NCBI RefSeq assembly: GCF_000349205.1 | Contig: NZ_APHR01000039.1 | Location: 1 to 51,638 of the forward strand | Length of the DNA: 51,638 bases | DNA from: Methylophaga lonarensis MPL | GTDB lineage: Bacteria > Pseudomonadota > Gammaproteobacteria > Nitrosococcales > Methylophagaceae | Direction of reading: 5' to 3' | Shown: one piece after another, positions 34,542 through 44,900 of the stretch | How the letters are laid out: each line of letters starts with the position of its first letter | Numbering within the stretch: the first letter of the stretch is position 1 | The notes under the pieces: generated by a model | What the model was told of the DNA's origin: nothing | Seen by the model: only the letters and a program-made list of their open reading frames with translations | The model's database searches: none | Program-made: the position numbers and the translations under genes

Positions 34542-35441
34542 ATGAGTCAGAATCAACTTCAAGAACTTGCCGGTTTAGTTGATAAATTCTCTTTGGGGAA
34601 TGGCATTCACAGCACAGCGATTGATGGTCTGAATTGTATAAAGCTGGGCGAAATAAATGATCGCCTGCCTAGTGTTTATACGCCTTCATTGTGCGTTATC
34701 GTTCAGGGCAAAAAGCGGGCATTGCTGCACGATGAAATCTATCAATACCAACCTTCAGAATATCTGCTGGCATCCGTCGATTTACCGGTGATAGGGCAAG
34801 TCATCGAAGCCAGCCAGGACAAGCCATACCTTTGTCTGCAAATTGAACTGGATTTACATCAACTGGCTGAATTAATCGTCCAGACCGGGTTTTCCGTTAA
34901 CAACAACCTGACCAGTCAACGCGGTATTTTTGTCGGCAATATGGATGCTGCACTGAATGACGGGGTATTAAGGCTTGTCCGCTTATTGGAAGCACCGAAA
35001 GATATCCCGCTGTTGGCGCCGATGATTAAACGGGAAATTTATTATCGATTACTCAATGGACAATATGGACAGGTCATTGCCCAAATGACGCAATCAGGCA
35101 GCCATATGCAACGCATCTCAGCGGCGATTCAAATATTAAAAGCCGACTACAACAAACCCATCAAAATTGAAGATCTGGCAAACCAGGTAGGCATGAGTGT
35201 TTCTTCATTTCATAGTCACTTCAAAGCCGTCACCGCCATGAGTCCGCTGCAATATCAAAAACGACTCAGACTGATGGAAGCGCGAAAAATCATGTTGGCC
35301 GAAACACAGGATGCCGCCGCCACGGCCTACCGTGTCGGTTATGAAAGCCCCTCTCAATTCAGTCGTGAATATGCACGTATGTTTGGACTTCCGCCCAAAC
35401 GAGACGTTAGCCTGATACTGAGTAATCCGGCTATTGCCTGA
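34542..35441 (+). CDS. AraC family transcriptional regulator
   Basis: A 299-residue regulator with an N-terminal AraC_N (PF06719) ligand-sensing domain (PSLCVIVQGKKRALLHDEIYQYQPSEYLLASVDLPV) and a C-terminal AraC DNA-binding domain with two helix-turn-helix motifs (IEDLANQVGMSVSSFHSHFKAVTAMSPLQYQKRLRL and AATAYRVGYESPSQFSREYARMFGLPP). Relatives often sit opposite a dehydrogenase gene and activate it; the divergent SDR is the obvious candidate target. Confidence 0.92.
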   Translation: MSQNQLQELAGLVDKFSLGNGIHSTAIDGLNCIKLGEINDRLPSVYTPSLCVIVQGKKRALLHDEIYQYQPSEYLLASVDLPVIGQVIEASQDKPYLCLQIELDLHQLAELIVQTGFSVNNNLTSQRGIFVGNMDAALNDGVLRLVRLLEAPKDIPLLAPMIKREIYYRLLNGQYGQVIAQMTQSGSHMQRISAAIQILKADYNKPIKIEDLANQVGMSVSSFHSHFKAVTAMSPLQYQKRLRLMEARKIMLAETQDAAATAYRVGYESPSQFSREYARMFGLPPKRDVSLILSNPAIA

Positions 35442-35466
35442 ACACTGAATCCTTAAAACTGGTCTT

Positions 35467-35529
35467 TGAGCCGAATATAACGCATAATCGGCTCATATTA
35501 TGATTTGATAAGGTGTCCTATTCGGCTCA
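35467..35529. promoter_or_regulatory. Three-part repeated operator before the Fic gene
   Basis: TGAGCCGAATA (35467-35477) is a perfect inverted match to TATTCGGCTCA (35519-35529), which runs into the fic ATG. A third arm, AATCGGCTCA, lies at 35486-35495. Together they give two nested inverted repeats around the probable promoter. The Fic protein carries its own C-terminal winged helix, so autoregulation of the whole operon is likely. Confidence 0.6.
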
Positions 35530-36725
35530 TGTATATCTGGGAACAACTCGATTGGCCTCAGTTTTCCTGGGATGAGGTAGCACTCAAACCCAAACTAGAC
35601 AAAGTGCGTCTGTTGCAGGGACGACTGATCGGCCAGACAGAAACTGCACCGGCTCAGGCCGATTTGCAAGTTGAAATGGATGCGCTTATCCAGAACGCCA
35701 TTCGTACCAGCGAGATTGAAGGCGAACATTTGGATGTGGGATCCGTGCGTTCCTCTGTCGCTCGCCAGCTTGGTCTGGAGAATGCAGGCTTTCCGAATAG
35801 AACAACGCCAGAATCCGAATCAATCGTTGCATTATTGGTTGAAGCGACACATCATCCCGATGCACCAATGTCTCAGGCACAACTCTGCCAATGGCAAGCC
35901 ATGCTTTTTCCTGTCGGGCCTGGCGTACTATCTGCAATCAACATTGGCACGCTACGAGGTGAACAGCCAATGCAGGTTATCTCGGGTCGTCTGGATCGAC
36001 CCAAAGTGCACTTTGAAGCCCCACCACGTGAGCAGCTGGAAGCTGAATTGGAACGTTTTATCACTTGGTTCAATGAGCCTCCTACCACGCTTGACACCTT
36101 AATTAGAGCGGGCATTGCACATCTATGGCTGATAACGCTACACCCATTTGATGATGGTAACGGCCGTGTGGCTCGGGCAGTGACTGATCGAGCCTTGGCA
36201 CAAGCAGAACGACAATCTGTTCGTTTTTACTCCTTAAGTGCCGCCATCATGACTGAGCGTGATGCCTACTATAAACACCTGGAACAAACGCAAAAGGGTG
36301 GGCTGGATATTACCTTGTGGCTCGCCTGGTTTCTGAATAGTTTGCAAGCAGCCTTGGAACAAGCATTACAGCGTGTTGACCGGGTCTTAACCAAGTCACG
36401 TTTCTGGCAACATCATGCGGCTAAGGTGCTCAATGAGCGTCAGATAAAAGTTTTGAATCGTTTGCTGGACACATCTGGCGAAGCATTCGAACACGGTATC
36501 AATGCTGCGAAATATCAATCACTTGCCAAAGTCAGTAAAGCGACTGCAACAAGAGATTTAACGGAACTAGTCGAAAATGGCTGTTTAATCAAACTGCCTG
36601 GCGGTGGCCGCAGCACCCGATACACGGTTGCTTTGGATAAAAGTGACAGCAACCAGGGCATGTGTAAGCAAAATAACCAGTGGTTAAAAAATAATAATGA
36701 CATTAATCAACTTAAAAGACCTTGA
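35529..36725 (+). CDS. Fic family protein with winged-helix C-terminus
   Basis: A Fic-domain protein of about 398 residues, expected to transfer AMP (or another nucleotide moiety) to hydroxyl side chains of a target protein. The catalytic motif HPFDDGNGRVAR is at about 204-215. The autoinhibitory motif S-E-I-E-G-E at about 60-66 lies in the N-terminal domain, so the enzyme is self-inhibited by an N-terminal helix. The N-terminus has a DUF4172-like region (MYIWEQLDWPQFSWD) and the C-terminus a winged helix (KVSKATATRDLTELVENGCLIKLPGGGRSTRY). The ATG at 35529 is chosen over an upstream TTG-like start. It overlaps hsdM1 by 29 bp. Confidence 0.9.
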   Translation: MYIWEQLDWPQFSWDEVALKPKLDKVRLLQGRLIGQTETAPAQADLQVEMDALIQNAIRTSEIEGEHLDVGSVRSSVARQLGLENAGFPNRTTPESESIVALLVEATHHPDAPMSQAQLCQWQAMLFPVGPGVLSAINIGTLRGEQPMQVISGRLDRPKVHFEAPPREQLEAELERFITWFNEPPTTLDTLIRAGIAHLWLITLHPFDDGNGRVARAVTDRALAQAERQSVRFYSLSAAIMTERDAYYKHLEQTQKGGLDITLWLAWFLNSLQAALEQALQRVDRVLTKSRFWQHHAAKVLNERQIKVLNRLLDTSGEAFEHGINAAKYQSLAKVSKATATRDLTELVENGCLIKLPGGGRSTRYTVALDKSDSNQGMCKQNNQWLKNNNDINQLKRP

Positions 36726-38199
36726 AGCACATTTGTGGCAGGCAGCCCACATTATTACTGGGCCGATAGATGCGGCTGATTACAAAACCTATATTTTCCC
36801 AATACTTTTCTATAAGCGAATCTGTGATGTTTATGACGACGAATATCAGCAGGCCTTAAAGCAGGTAAACGATAAGGAGCTGGCCCATGGACCGATGTTT
36901 CACCGAATCCAGATTCCAAAGGGCTGCCATTGGAGCCATGTATTTGGACAAACAAAGGATATTGGTCAGGCCTTAAAAGATGCGTTTCGTTGCATTGAGC
37001 TTTCAAATTCTCACTTACTTGGCATCTTCGGTGATGCATCATGGACCAATAAAGAAAGGCTGTCAGATGAATTGTTATCAACGCTATTAAATCACTTCAA
37101 TAAAGTGAATTTAGGTGTGGCAAATGTACGTACTGATGACATGGGCCGAGCATACGAATATTTGATCAAGCGCTTTGCAGATAAAGCGAATAAAAAAGCG
37201 GGAGAGTTCTATACCCCTCGTACAATTGTTCATTTGATGGTGAACATTCTTGACCCGAAAGCGGGTGAGAGTGTCTATGACCCAGCATGTGGAACTGGCG
37301 GCATGTTGTTGGAAACTGTTCACCACGTTAGGGAAAATGGTGGTGATCCCCGATTGCTAAAGCTTAAAGGGCAAGAGCGAAACTTAACGACAGAAGCAAT
37401 TGCCCGAATGAACCTGTTCCTGCATGGTCAGGAAGATTTCGATATCGTCCGTGGTGATACACTTCGCCAGCCCAAATTCCTAAAAAATGATCAACTAGAA
37501 ACATTCGACTGTGTAATCGCTAACCCACCTTTTAGCCTAAAAGAGTGGGGATATGGTGTTTGGCAGGCTGCACCATACAGCCGAAATCAATTTGGAATGC
37601 CACCAAAAACTAACGGTGATTTTGCCTGGGTTCAGCATATGTATGCCTCTTTGAATGAAGAGGGACGCATGGCTGTAGTTTTACCTCATGGAGTGTTGTT
37701 CAGAGGTGGTGCTGAAGGAAAAATCCGCACTAAACTGCTTGAAGGCAACCATATCGACGCGATCATCGGTGTTGCACCAAATCTATTCTATGGAACAGGT
37801 ATTCCTGCTTGTATTTTAATACTCAAAAAGCAGCGGCCGATAGACCATAAAGATCATGTATTGATCATTAATGCTGAAGAGATATTCACCAAAGGCCGTG
37901 CCCAAAATACGCTTTCTGAATCCCAAGCCGATGACATCTACAAAATCTATCACGACCAACTTGAACATGGGCCCCAGCAATCGCATGAAATTGAAGGTGT
38001 TGCTCGATGGGTTGGCATCAATGAGATAAAAGAAAACGACTTCAATCTCAATATTGCTCGATATGTGCAGAAGCCACTTGAAGAAGAAACCATCACTGTC
38101 GAAGCAGCATTAAAAGATTTTCAAGAGAAATTAGTGGCTTTGGAAAAAGCTGAACAAGAGCTCGAAGAGTTATTAATCAAGGAAGGATTTGAGACATGA
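36697..38199 (+). CDS. hsdM: Type I restriction-modification M subunit 1, NPPF type (predicted m6A)
   Basis: A 500-residue type I DNA methyltransferase subunit. HsdM N-terminal domain (LEAHLWQAAHIITGPIDAADYKTYIFPILFYKRI), SAM-binding motif I DPACGTGGMLLE (about 195), and catalytic motif IV NPPF (276-279). NPPF is the adenine-N6 form. Length and order are those of a complete HsdM. It starts inside the end of the Fic gene and ends in an ATGA overlap with an unknown gene, not with hsdS. A second, different M gene follows 1.06 kb downstream, so this subunit probably acts as one half of an M1M2S enzyme. Confidence 0.93.
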   Translation: MTLINLKDLEAHLWQAAHIITGPIDAADYKTYIFPILFYKRICDVYDDEYQQALKQVNDKELAHGPMFHRIQIPKGCHWSHVFGQTKDIGQALKDAFRCIELSNSHLLGIFGDASWTNKERLSDELLSTLLNHFNKVNLGVANVRTDDMGRAYEYLIKRFADKANKKAGEFYTPRTIVHLMVNILDPKAGESVYDPACGTGGMLLETVHHVRENGGDPRLLKLKGQERNLTTEAIARMNLFLHGQEDFDIVRGDTLRQPKFLKNDQLETFDCVIANPPFSLKEWGYGVWQAAPYSRNQFGMPPKTNGDFAWVQHMYASLNEEGRMAVVLPHGVLFRGGAEGKIRTKLLEGNHIDAIIGVAPNLFYGTGIPACILILKKQRPIDHKDHVLIINAEEIFTKGRAQNTLSESQADDIYKIYHDQLEHGPQQSHEIEGVARWVGINEIKENDFNLNIARYVQKPLEEETITVEAALKDFQEKLVALEKAEQELEELLIKEGFET

Positions 38200-39276
38200 G
38201 TTTGATGTGCAGTATTAGCGACGCAGAATCAAATCAATTAACAATGGCGCTCATCAAAGCAGTAAATGACGCAATTGCCTCTGGAAAGGATGAGCCTGAT
38301 ATTGTTGCAAGACTAACTGAAAATATACCAAGTCAGTGCAAGCTCGTTAAGAAAATAGGTTCTTATGACGTGTCTGTCGGAGGCGTTTTTATCCATCAAA
38401 CTCCCAAAGTACATTTTGACGGAATGAAAAAAAACAGTATCGAACTTGGAGATTTGTTACTCATAAGTACCGTAAAAAAACTATCTGGAGAGATCACGAG
38501 GAAAGCCTTGTTACTCCAGGCAAAAATTATCACGAAGCTTCCAGTCATAGATACCGGTAACGATGACCAACATGAGTTGTATCGAGACTGGCCAGTATTT
38601 GAATACGTTCGTTCAAGCCCCTCTCTCAACGGTAAGACGCGTTGCATCACTGGCTTCGATCTCTACCCCGCTGCAAAATATCTACTTTTCTCAAAACCAT
38701 TAAATCCCTCTGGTGGTTGGCCTCATTGGATTCACTCACGCGTGGTTCATGCGAATGCACTAACTGCTTACCCTACAGATAAGCTGAGTTCTTACGAATG
38801 TTTTGTGAAAGAGCTTCATGATTTTGTACTGTCAGAAAAAGGCAAATCTTTCGAGTTGCTTGAAAATTCTGAATATACCTATTTGAACGAATTACATGAG
38901 ACAGCTATAGAGTGCTCACCTACAGTTGCAAAAGCTTTTTTTTCTTTTTATTGATGATGTTAAGGGTTGGTCGTTGATGATTAATGATTTGCTTAGAGTG
39001 ACAGCAGAAAAAACGACTAGATTAATGGCAACAGCGAAAGGTTCAACTGGAAAAGCTGCTAGAGGTGTTAATGTTACTGAGATAACTGCGTTAATGACTT
39101 CTGACTCGACATTTAGGCATTTCATGAATGTGGAAGGATCAGATGATTTACCTCCAAACAACAATGAAATAGAAACAAACGATAATGAGTTTGAAGGTGA
39201 TGGCATAAGCGTTATCGAATTTGTGTTGACTGAATCAGAAAATCCCCAAGAAATGAGACCCGATGAGCACGCTTAA
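38196..39276 (+). pseudogene. Unknown gene between two hsdM genes, frame broken at a T run
   Basis: From the ATG at 38196, 252 residues are read to a stop at 38954. The +1 frame then continues the protein-like sequence (IDDVKGWSLMINDLLRVTAEKTTRL ... GISVIEFVLTES) to 39276. The switch lies at the eight T at 38936-38943 followed by CTTTTT: one T fewer would give one protein of about 360 residues. No family is recognised with confidence. GDLLLISTVKKL followed by RKALLLQAKIIT and ELYRDWPVFEY resembles the D...QxK core of some PD-(D/E)XK nucleases, which is an inference only. It overlaps hsdM1 by 4 bp and hsdM2 by 14 bp, so it is an integral part of the operon. If the break is real, the C-terminal part could still be made from an internal start. 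Confidence 0.6.
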
Positions 39277-40810
39277 TAAAAAGAAATTAGAAGACTTACT
39301 CTGGGGCGCGGCTGAACTTCTTCGTGGGCAAATCGATGCCTCGGACTATAAGCAGTTCATCTTTCCCTTGCTGTTTTACAAGCGTTTGTCAGATGTGTAT
39401 CTGGAAGAATATGTTGAGGCACTCGAAATCCATGAGGGTGATGCTGAATACGCCGCCATGCCCATGTTCCACCGTTTTGATATCCCACAAAAGGCACATT
39501 GGGAAAAGGTGCGCCACACCAGCAAAAACATCGGTGAAGCCATTCAAAATGCGCTGCGCCTCATCGAAGCCAACAACCCGCGTTTACATGGCGTGTTTGG
39601 TGATGCCCAGTGGACCAACAAAGAGCGTTTGCCAGATCACCTGCTGGCAGACTTGATTGAACACTTCAGTAAAATCCCACTGGGCATTCAATCAGTCGCT
39701 CAAGATGACCTGGGTGAAGCCTACGAGTACCTGATCAAAAAATTTGCTGACGACTCAGGTCATACCGCTGCTGAGTTTTATACCAACCGTACTGTGGTGC
39801 ATTTAATGACCCGTATCATGGGTTTAAAACCGGGCGAAACCGCCTATGACCCAACCTGCGGCACCGGCGGTATGTTGCTCAACGCGGTCATGGATTTGCG
39901 TTCACGAGGAGAGGAATGGCGTAGCGTTCATCTGTATGGGCAAGAGGTCAACCTACTCACCTCAGCCATCGCCCGTATGAATATGTTTCTGCACGACATT
40001 GAAGAATTTGATGTGCTACGCGGTGATACCCTGGCTGAACCCAAGTTTATTGAAAAAGACCAGCTCAAGCAGTTTGATGTGATTTTTGCCAACCCGCCTT
40101 ATTCCATCAAAAAGTGGAACCGCGATAAGTTTGCTGCCGACCCTTACGGCCGCAATCTTTACGGTGTGCCACCGCAAGGCTGTGCCGACTATGCGTTTTA
40201 TACCCATATCATCAAAAGCCTGAAACCTGACACCGGCCGCGCCGCTATGCTCTGGCCACACGGCGTGTTGTTCCGTGATTCCGAGCAAAGCATTCGTAAG
40301 CAAGTGATTGAGTCGGACATTATTGAAGCGGTGATTGGCCTGGGGCCAAACCTGTTTTACAACTCACCGATGGAATCCTGCGTGGTGGTGTTGAATTGCA
40401 ATAAACCTGCTGAGCGCAAAAACAAGGTGTTGTTTATTAATGGTGTGGAGCACGTTACTCGAGAACGCGCCCACAGCCGCTTGTCGGATGAGGATTTGGC
40501 AGTGCTTTGTGAAGCTTACTTTGCACCAGAGCAGCAAAGCGACATTACCGCTTTGGTGGATATCGACACCATCAAAGAGAACCTCTACAACCTGTCGATT
40601 CCGCTCTATGTGCAGGCCCAAAACAATGGCGAAGTGCACGACATCGAACATGCCATCGAAGCATGGAAGGTTAGCCGGGTGCAATTGAAAAAGCAGACCA
40701 ATAAATTATTCAAAAGCCTTGCTGAGCTGGGATACGACATACAAGGAAGTATTAGTGTCGCGGAAGGCAGGACGCAGGGAGCGACCGAAGTTGAAAGCAA
40801 GGTGGAGTAG
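39263..40810 (+). CDS. hsdM: Type I restriction-modification M subunit 2, NPPY type (predicted m4C)
   Basis: A 515-residue HsdM homologous to M1 along its length (compare LLWGAAELLRGQIDASDYKQFIFPLLFYKRLSDV). Motif I is DPTCGTGGMLLN (about 196). Motif IV is NPPY at 277-280, in FANPPYSIKKW, not NPPF. In the type I systems described by Morgan and co-workers (2016) NPPY subunits methylate cytosine-N4 and pair with an NPPF subunit on one S protein. Gene order M2-S-R with 3-10 bp gaps supports that this is the main operon M gene. It is richer in GC than the inserted gene before it. Confidence 0.93.
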   Translation: MSTLNKKKLEDLLWGAAELLRGQIDASDYKQFIFPLLFYKRLSDVYLEEYVEALEIHEGDAEYAAMPMFHRFDIPQKAHWEKVRHTSKNIGEAIQNALRLIEANNPRLHGVFGDAQWTNKERLPDHLLADLIEHFSKIPLGIQSVAQDDLGEAYEYLIKKFADDSGHTAAEFYTNRTVVHLMTRIMGLKPGETAYDPTCGTGGMLLNAVMDLRSRGEEWRSVHLYGQEVNLLTSAIARMNMFLHDIEEFDVLRGDTLAEPKFIEKDQLKQFDVIFANPPYSIKKWNRDKFAADPYGRNLYGVPPQGCADYAFYTHIIKSLKPDTGRAAMLWPHGVLFRDSEQSIRKQVIESDIIEAVIGLGPNLFYNSPMESCVVVLNCNKPAERKNKVLFINGVEHVTRERAHSRLSDEDLAVLCEAYFAPEQQSDITALVDIDTIKENLYNLSIPLYVQAQNNGEVHDIEHAIEAWKVSRVQLKKQTNKLFKSLAELGYDIQGSISVAEGRTQGATEVESKVE

Positions 40811-40813
40811 TAA

Positions 40814-41971
40814 ATGACAGAACAACAATTACCCGAAGGCTGGCAAATGGTGAAGTTTGGCGATATCGCCAAACATATTTCCAAGCGTGTCGAGCCCAGT
40901 GAAACCGACCTTGAAATTTATGTCGGGCTGGAACATTTGGACCCAGACAGCTTGAAAATCAAACGTCATGGTGTTCCCGGTGATGTGGCAGGCCAAAAAC
41001 TGTTGGTGAAGAAAGGGCAAATCATTTTTGGTAAACGCCGAGCCTATCAGCGTAAAGTGGCCGTGGCAGACTGGGATTGTATTTGTTCGGCGCATGCCAT
41101 GGTGCTTGAGGCGAACCCCAAAAAGGTATTGCCTGAATTCTTGCCGTTTTTTATGCAGTCTGATGCATTTATGAACAGAGCCGTGGCAATTTCTGAGGGG
41201 TCATTGTCACCCACTATCAAATGGAAAATCCTTGCTCAGCAAGAGTTCCTTATCCCGCCACCAGCTAAGCAAAAATCTTATGTATCCATTCTGAAGAAGA
41301 TAGCATCGACGATTCAGCTATCAGAAGAGGCTTTGGAGAGCGCGAATTTATTACATGATGTGCTAGGCATACAGAGTTATAGCGTCGCTGAAAGGTTTGA
41401 GACCCTGGATAGCTTGTGCTTAAAGATTCAAGATGGAACACATTTCTCGCCTAAAGGCATCGGATCGTCTGGTGACTACCAATATGTAACATCAAAAAAT
41501 ATACGTATGGGAAAAATGGAGTTTTTGGAAAGAGAATACATTTCCACAGAAGAGCACAAAAAAATATACGCCAGGTGTGATGTAAAAAAAGACGATATCT
41601 TACTTACAAAAGATGGGGCTAATACCGGAAACGTGTGCCTCAATGAACTCGATTGTGAAATTAGCTTGCTATCTAGTGTCGCATTTTTGAGAGTTGACCC
41701 GGATAAAGCTGACCGTAACTACATTTACTACTGGCTTATGTCAAAAATTACACAAAGAGATATTTCATCGCAAATGGCCGGCAATGCGATAACTCGACTT
41801 ACTTTAAAAAAAATAAAGTCTATGAAAATTCCACGCCTTGAACTCAATCAGCAAAGGCAGGTAGGTGACTTGCTAGCAAGAAGTCATGCATCAGTTGAAA
41901 CATTTAACCATAAGATCGAGCAGCTGCGTCAATTAAACAGATCGATTTTGGCAGCCGAAGCAGAACGATGA
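40814..41971 (+). CDS. hsdS: Type I restriction-modification S subunit
   Basis: A 385-residue specificity subunit with two target-recognition domains. TRD1 covers residues about 1-150 (LPEGWQMVKFGDIAKHISKRV ... SEGSLSPTIKWKIL). A conserved helical spacer lies at about 155-195, TRD2 at about 195-345 (FETLDSLCLKIQDGTHFSPKG ... GNAITRLTLKKIKSMKIP), and the C-terminal spacer helix at the end (HKIEQLRQLNRSILAAEAE). The two TRDs are dissimilar, giving a bipartite asymmetric recognition site. If the m4C prediction holds, one TRD should present a cytosine and the other an adenine. It follows hsdM2 by 3 bp. Confidence 0.92.
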   Translation: MTEQQLPEGWQMVKFGDIAKHISKRVEPSETDLEIYVGLEHLDPDSLKIKRHGVPGDVAGQKLLVKKGQIIFGKRRAYQRKVAVADWDCICSAHAMVLEANPKKVLPEFLPFFMQSDAFMNRAVAISEGSLSPTIKWKILAQQEFLIPPPAKQKSYVSILKKIASTIQLSEEALESANLLHDVLGIQSYSVAERFETLDSLCLKIQDGTHFSPKGIGSSGDYQYVTSKNIRMGKMEFLEREYISTEEHKKIYARCDVKKDDILLTKDGANTGNVCLNELDCEISLLSSVAFLRVDPDKADRNYIYYWLMSKITQRDISSQMAGNAITRLTLKKIKSMKIPRLELNQQRQVGDLLARSHASVETFNHKIEQLRQLNRSILAAEAER

Positions 41972-41981
41972 GATATAGATA

Positions 41982-44900
41982 ATGTTTAACGAACAAACCG
42001 TCACAGAGAATGGAATGATTGACCGCTTAAAGGGTTTAAGCGGCGTAAAGTGGACCTACTGCCACGGTGAGAACCTGCCCAAGCAAGCGCAGGATATCTT
42101 CGTTGATGAATGGCTTAAAGATGCGTTGTGTTCGTTAAACCCCGATATTGCTAAGCAGCCGGATTACGCTGATGAAGTGATTTATAAGCTGCGTGGTGTG
42201 GTGCTGGAAGCGCGTCATACCGGCTTGGTAAAAGCCAATGAGAACTTCCATGAATGGTTAATGGCCGAAAAAACCTTACCCTTTGGTGAGAATGGCGACC
42301 ATATCACCATCAACCTGATTGATTTCGACAATATCGACAACAACCACTTTGTGGTGTCACAACAGGTGCACTACATCGCGGCCACCGAAGTCTATTTTGA
42401 TATTGTGCTCTATGTGAACGGTATTCCACTGGTGGTGGGCGAAGTGAAAACCGCGACTCGCCCGAGTGTGACCTGGCAAGATGGTGCGGCCGATTTTATG
42501 GGCGGTAAAAAGCACTACTGGAAAAATGTTGAACCCTTTTTCGTGCCGAATCTGCTGTGTTTTTCCAGCGAAGGAAAAACCTTTGCCTATGGTGCCATCA
42601 ATGCCCAGGTAAAAGACTGGGGCCCATGGCATCATACTGAGCAGCGCGAGGAAGTCTTACCGGGTTTGGCATCGGTTTTGAATAGTTGTGAAGGCTTGTT
42701 AAATCCACAAACTTTATTGCAACTTCTGGAAGCTTTCGCATTATTTTCCACCGTAAAAACCGGCAAAAACACCCCACCAAAACGCACTAAAATTCTCCCA
42801 CGTTATCCACAGTTTGAAGCAGCTAAACAAATCGTTGAGCGCGTCAAAAAAGGCTATCCACGGAAAGGTCTGATATGGCATTTCCAAGGGTCGGGTAAAT
42901 CCTTATTGATGCTTTATGCTGCCAGAATGCTGCGCACGGATAACACACTTAAAAACCCAACAGTATTGGTGGTGGTTGATCGTAAAGATCTTGATACGCA
43001 AATCAACGAAACCTTTGGTGGGGCAGATGTTAAAAATCTGATAAAAGTACAAAGCTGTAAAAAGCTGGGGCAATACATCGAGCAAGATAGCCGCGGCATT
43101 TTGATTACGACAGTATTTAAGTTCAGAGACCTTGAGATTGATGATAGTAATTCTAAAGGACTCAATGACCGAGACAATATCATTGTGCTGGTTGATGAAG
43201 CGCATCGTACTCAGGAGGGTTCGTTAGGCGACAAAATGCGTTGGGCATTACCGAATGCTTTCTTTTTTGGTTTGACCGGAACACCTGTATCAGGACTAGA
43301 ACGCAACACTTTCAAATTGTTCGGTGCCGAAGACGACCCCGGCCGTTACATGAATCGATATAACTACAAACAATCGATTCGTGATGGCGCTACTAACCCA
43401 GTTAAGTTTGAACCACGCCTAGCAGAACTTCGGGTTGATAGGGCTGCAATAGATGAAGAGTTTGAACGGCTTGTTCGTGAGAACAATCTTGATGAAGAGG
43501 AGAAAGCCGCTTTATCAAAACGAGCGGGTAAACTGGCCGTAATGCTAAAAGCGCCTAAGCGCATGGCCGCGATTAGTAATGATATTGCTGAACATTTCAT
43601 TAGTCATGTGAAGCCAAAAGGTATGAAAGGCATGGTCGTAGTATACGACCGAGATGCCTGCGTACAGATGTATTACTTGTTGGCTGGAAAATTAGGAAAA
43701 GATGCTGTTGAAGTGGTCATGAATGTTGACCAGGCGCCTATCAAAGTGACGGATGGAAATAAAAAAGACAAGGTCAACAAAGACTGGCGTAAGTGGAAAA
43801 ATGAATTAGAGCTGCATATTGAACAAGCTGATTTTGAGCGATGGCAGTTGATTGATGGTGATGCACACAAACAAAAAGATCTGATCGAAGGCTATAAAGA
43901 TCCTAGTCAGCCACTGCAATTGCTGATTGTCACTGCCAAGTTGCTCACGGGCTTTGATGCGCCTATCTGTTATTGCATGTATTTAGACAAACCCCTGCGA
44001 GATCACACACTGCTTCAAGCCATGTGCCGAACTAATCGATTGTATGAGCACAATGGCCAGCAAAAAGAGATGGGGTTGATTATTGATTATCTTGGTGTGT
44101 TTGAGAATTTACGCACTGCACTTGCTTATAACCCAGATGAGATTGAAGGAGTGGTCGAAGGTATTGAGGCATTTAAAGAGCTTTTGCCTTTGCAGTTGCA
44201 GAAGTGTCTGGACTTTTTCCCTGGTGTGGATCGTTCGTTAGAGGGTCTTGATGGTGTATTGGCTGCTCAAGAATGCCTACCGGATAACAAAAAACGCGAT
44301 GAGTTTGCTGCTGCTTTTGGTGTTTTAGCAAAACTTTGGACGGCGATTAACCCTGATCAATTTTTAACACCATTCAGAGTCGACTATCGATGGTTGGCTC
44401 AAATCTATGAGTCTGTTCGGCCTGTTGGCCAGACTGGCGCCTTAGTATGGGCAGCCTTAGGGCCTGAGACCATCAAGATGATTCATGAACATACGGATAT
44501 AAATCGTATTCGTGATGATATTGATGAGTTGGTTATGGATGAAAACGCCATCTTTACGCTCACGGATAAAGAACAAGCGCAACGTGCCCGTAGACTCGAA
44601 GTTGATTTGATGGGGCGTTTAAGAGGGCATGATGACCCTCGATTTGTTGCATTAGGGGAGCGATTGGAAAAGCTCCGTGAAGAATATGAAGCGGGTGTAA
44701 TCAAAGCCATTGATTGGTTGAAAGGTTTGTTGGATGTTGCCAAAGATAGCGTTAAGGTTGAGCGTGAAACCGGTGATCACCCGGTGACCGAAGAAGATAA
44801 CGTTCAAGCGCTCACCAAGTTGTTTTTGGAAACAAGGCCCAGCAGTACACCAATAGTTATTCAGAATGTAGTCGAACAAATCGACAAGATTGTTAAGGCC

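Noticed and set aside
37720-38195. Single hsdM duplication created by assembly error
   Set aside because: M1 and M2 differ throughout in protein sequence and in motif IV (NPPF against NPPY), so they are distinct genes rather than a misassembled copy.
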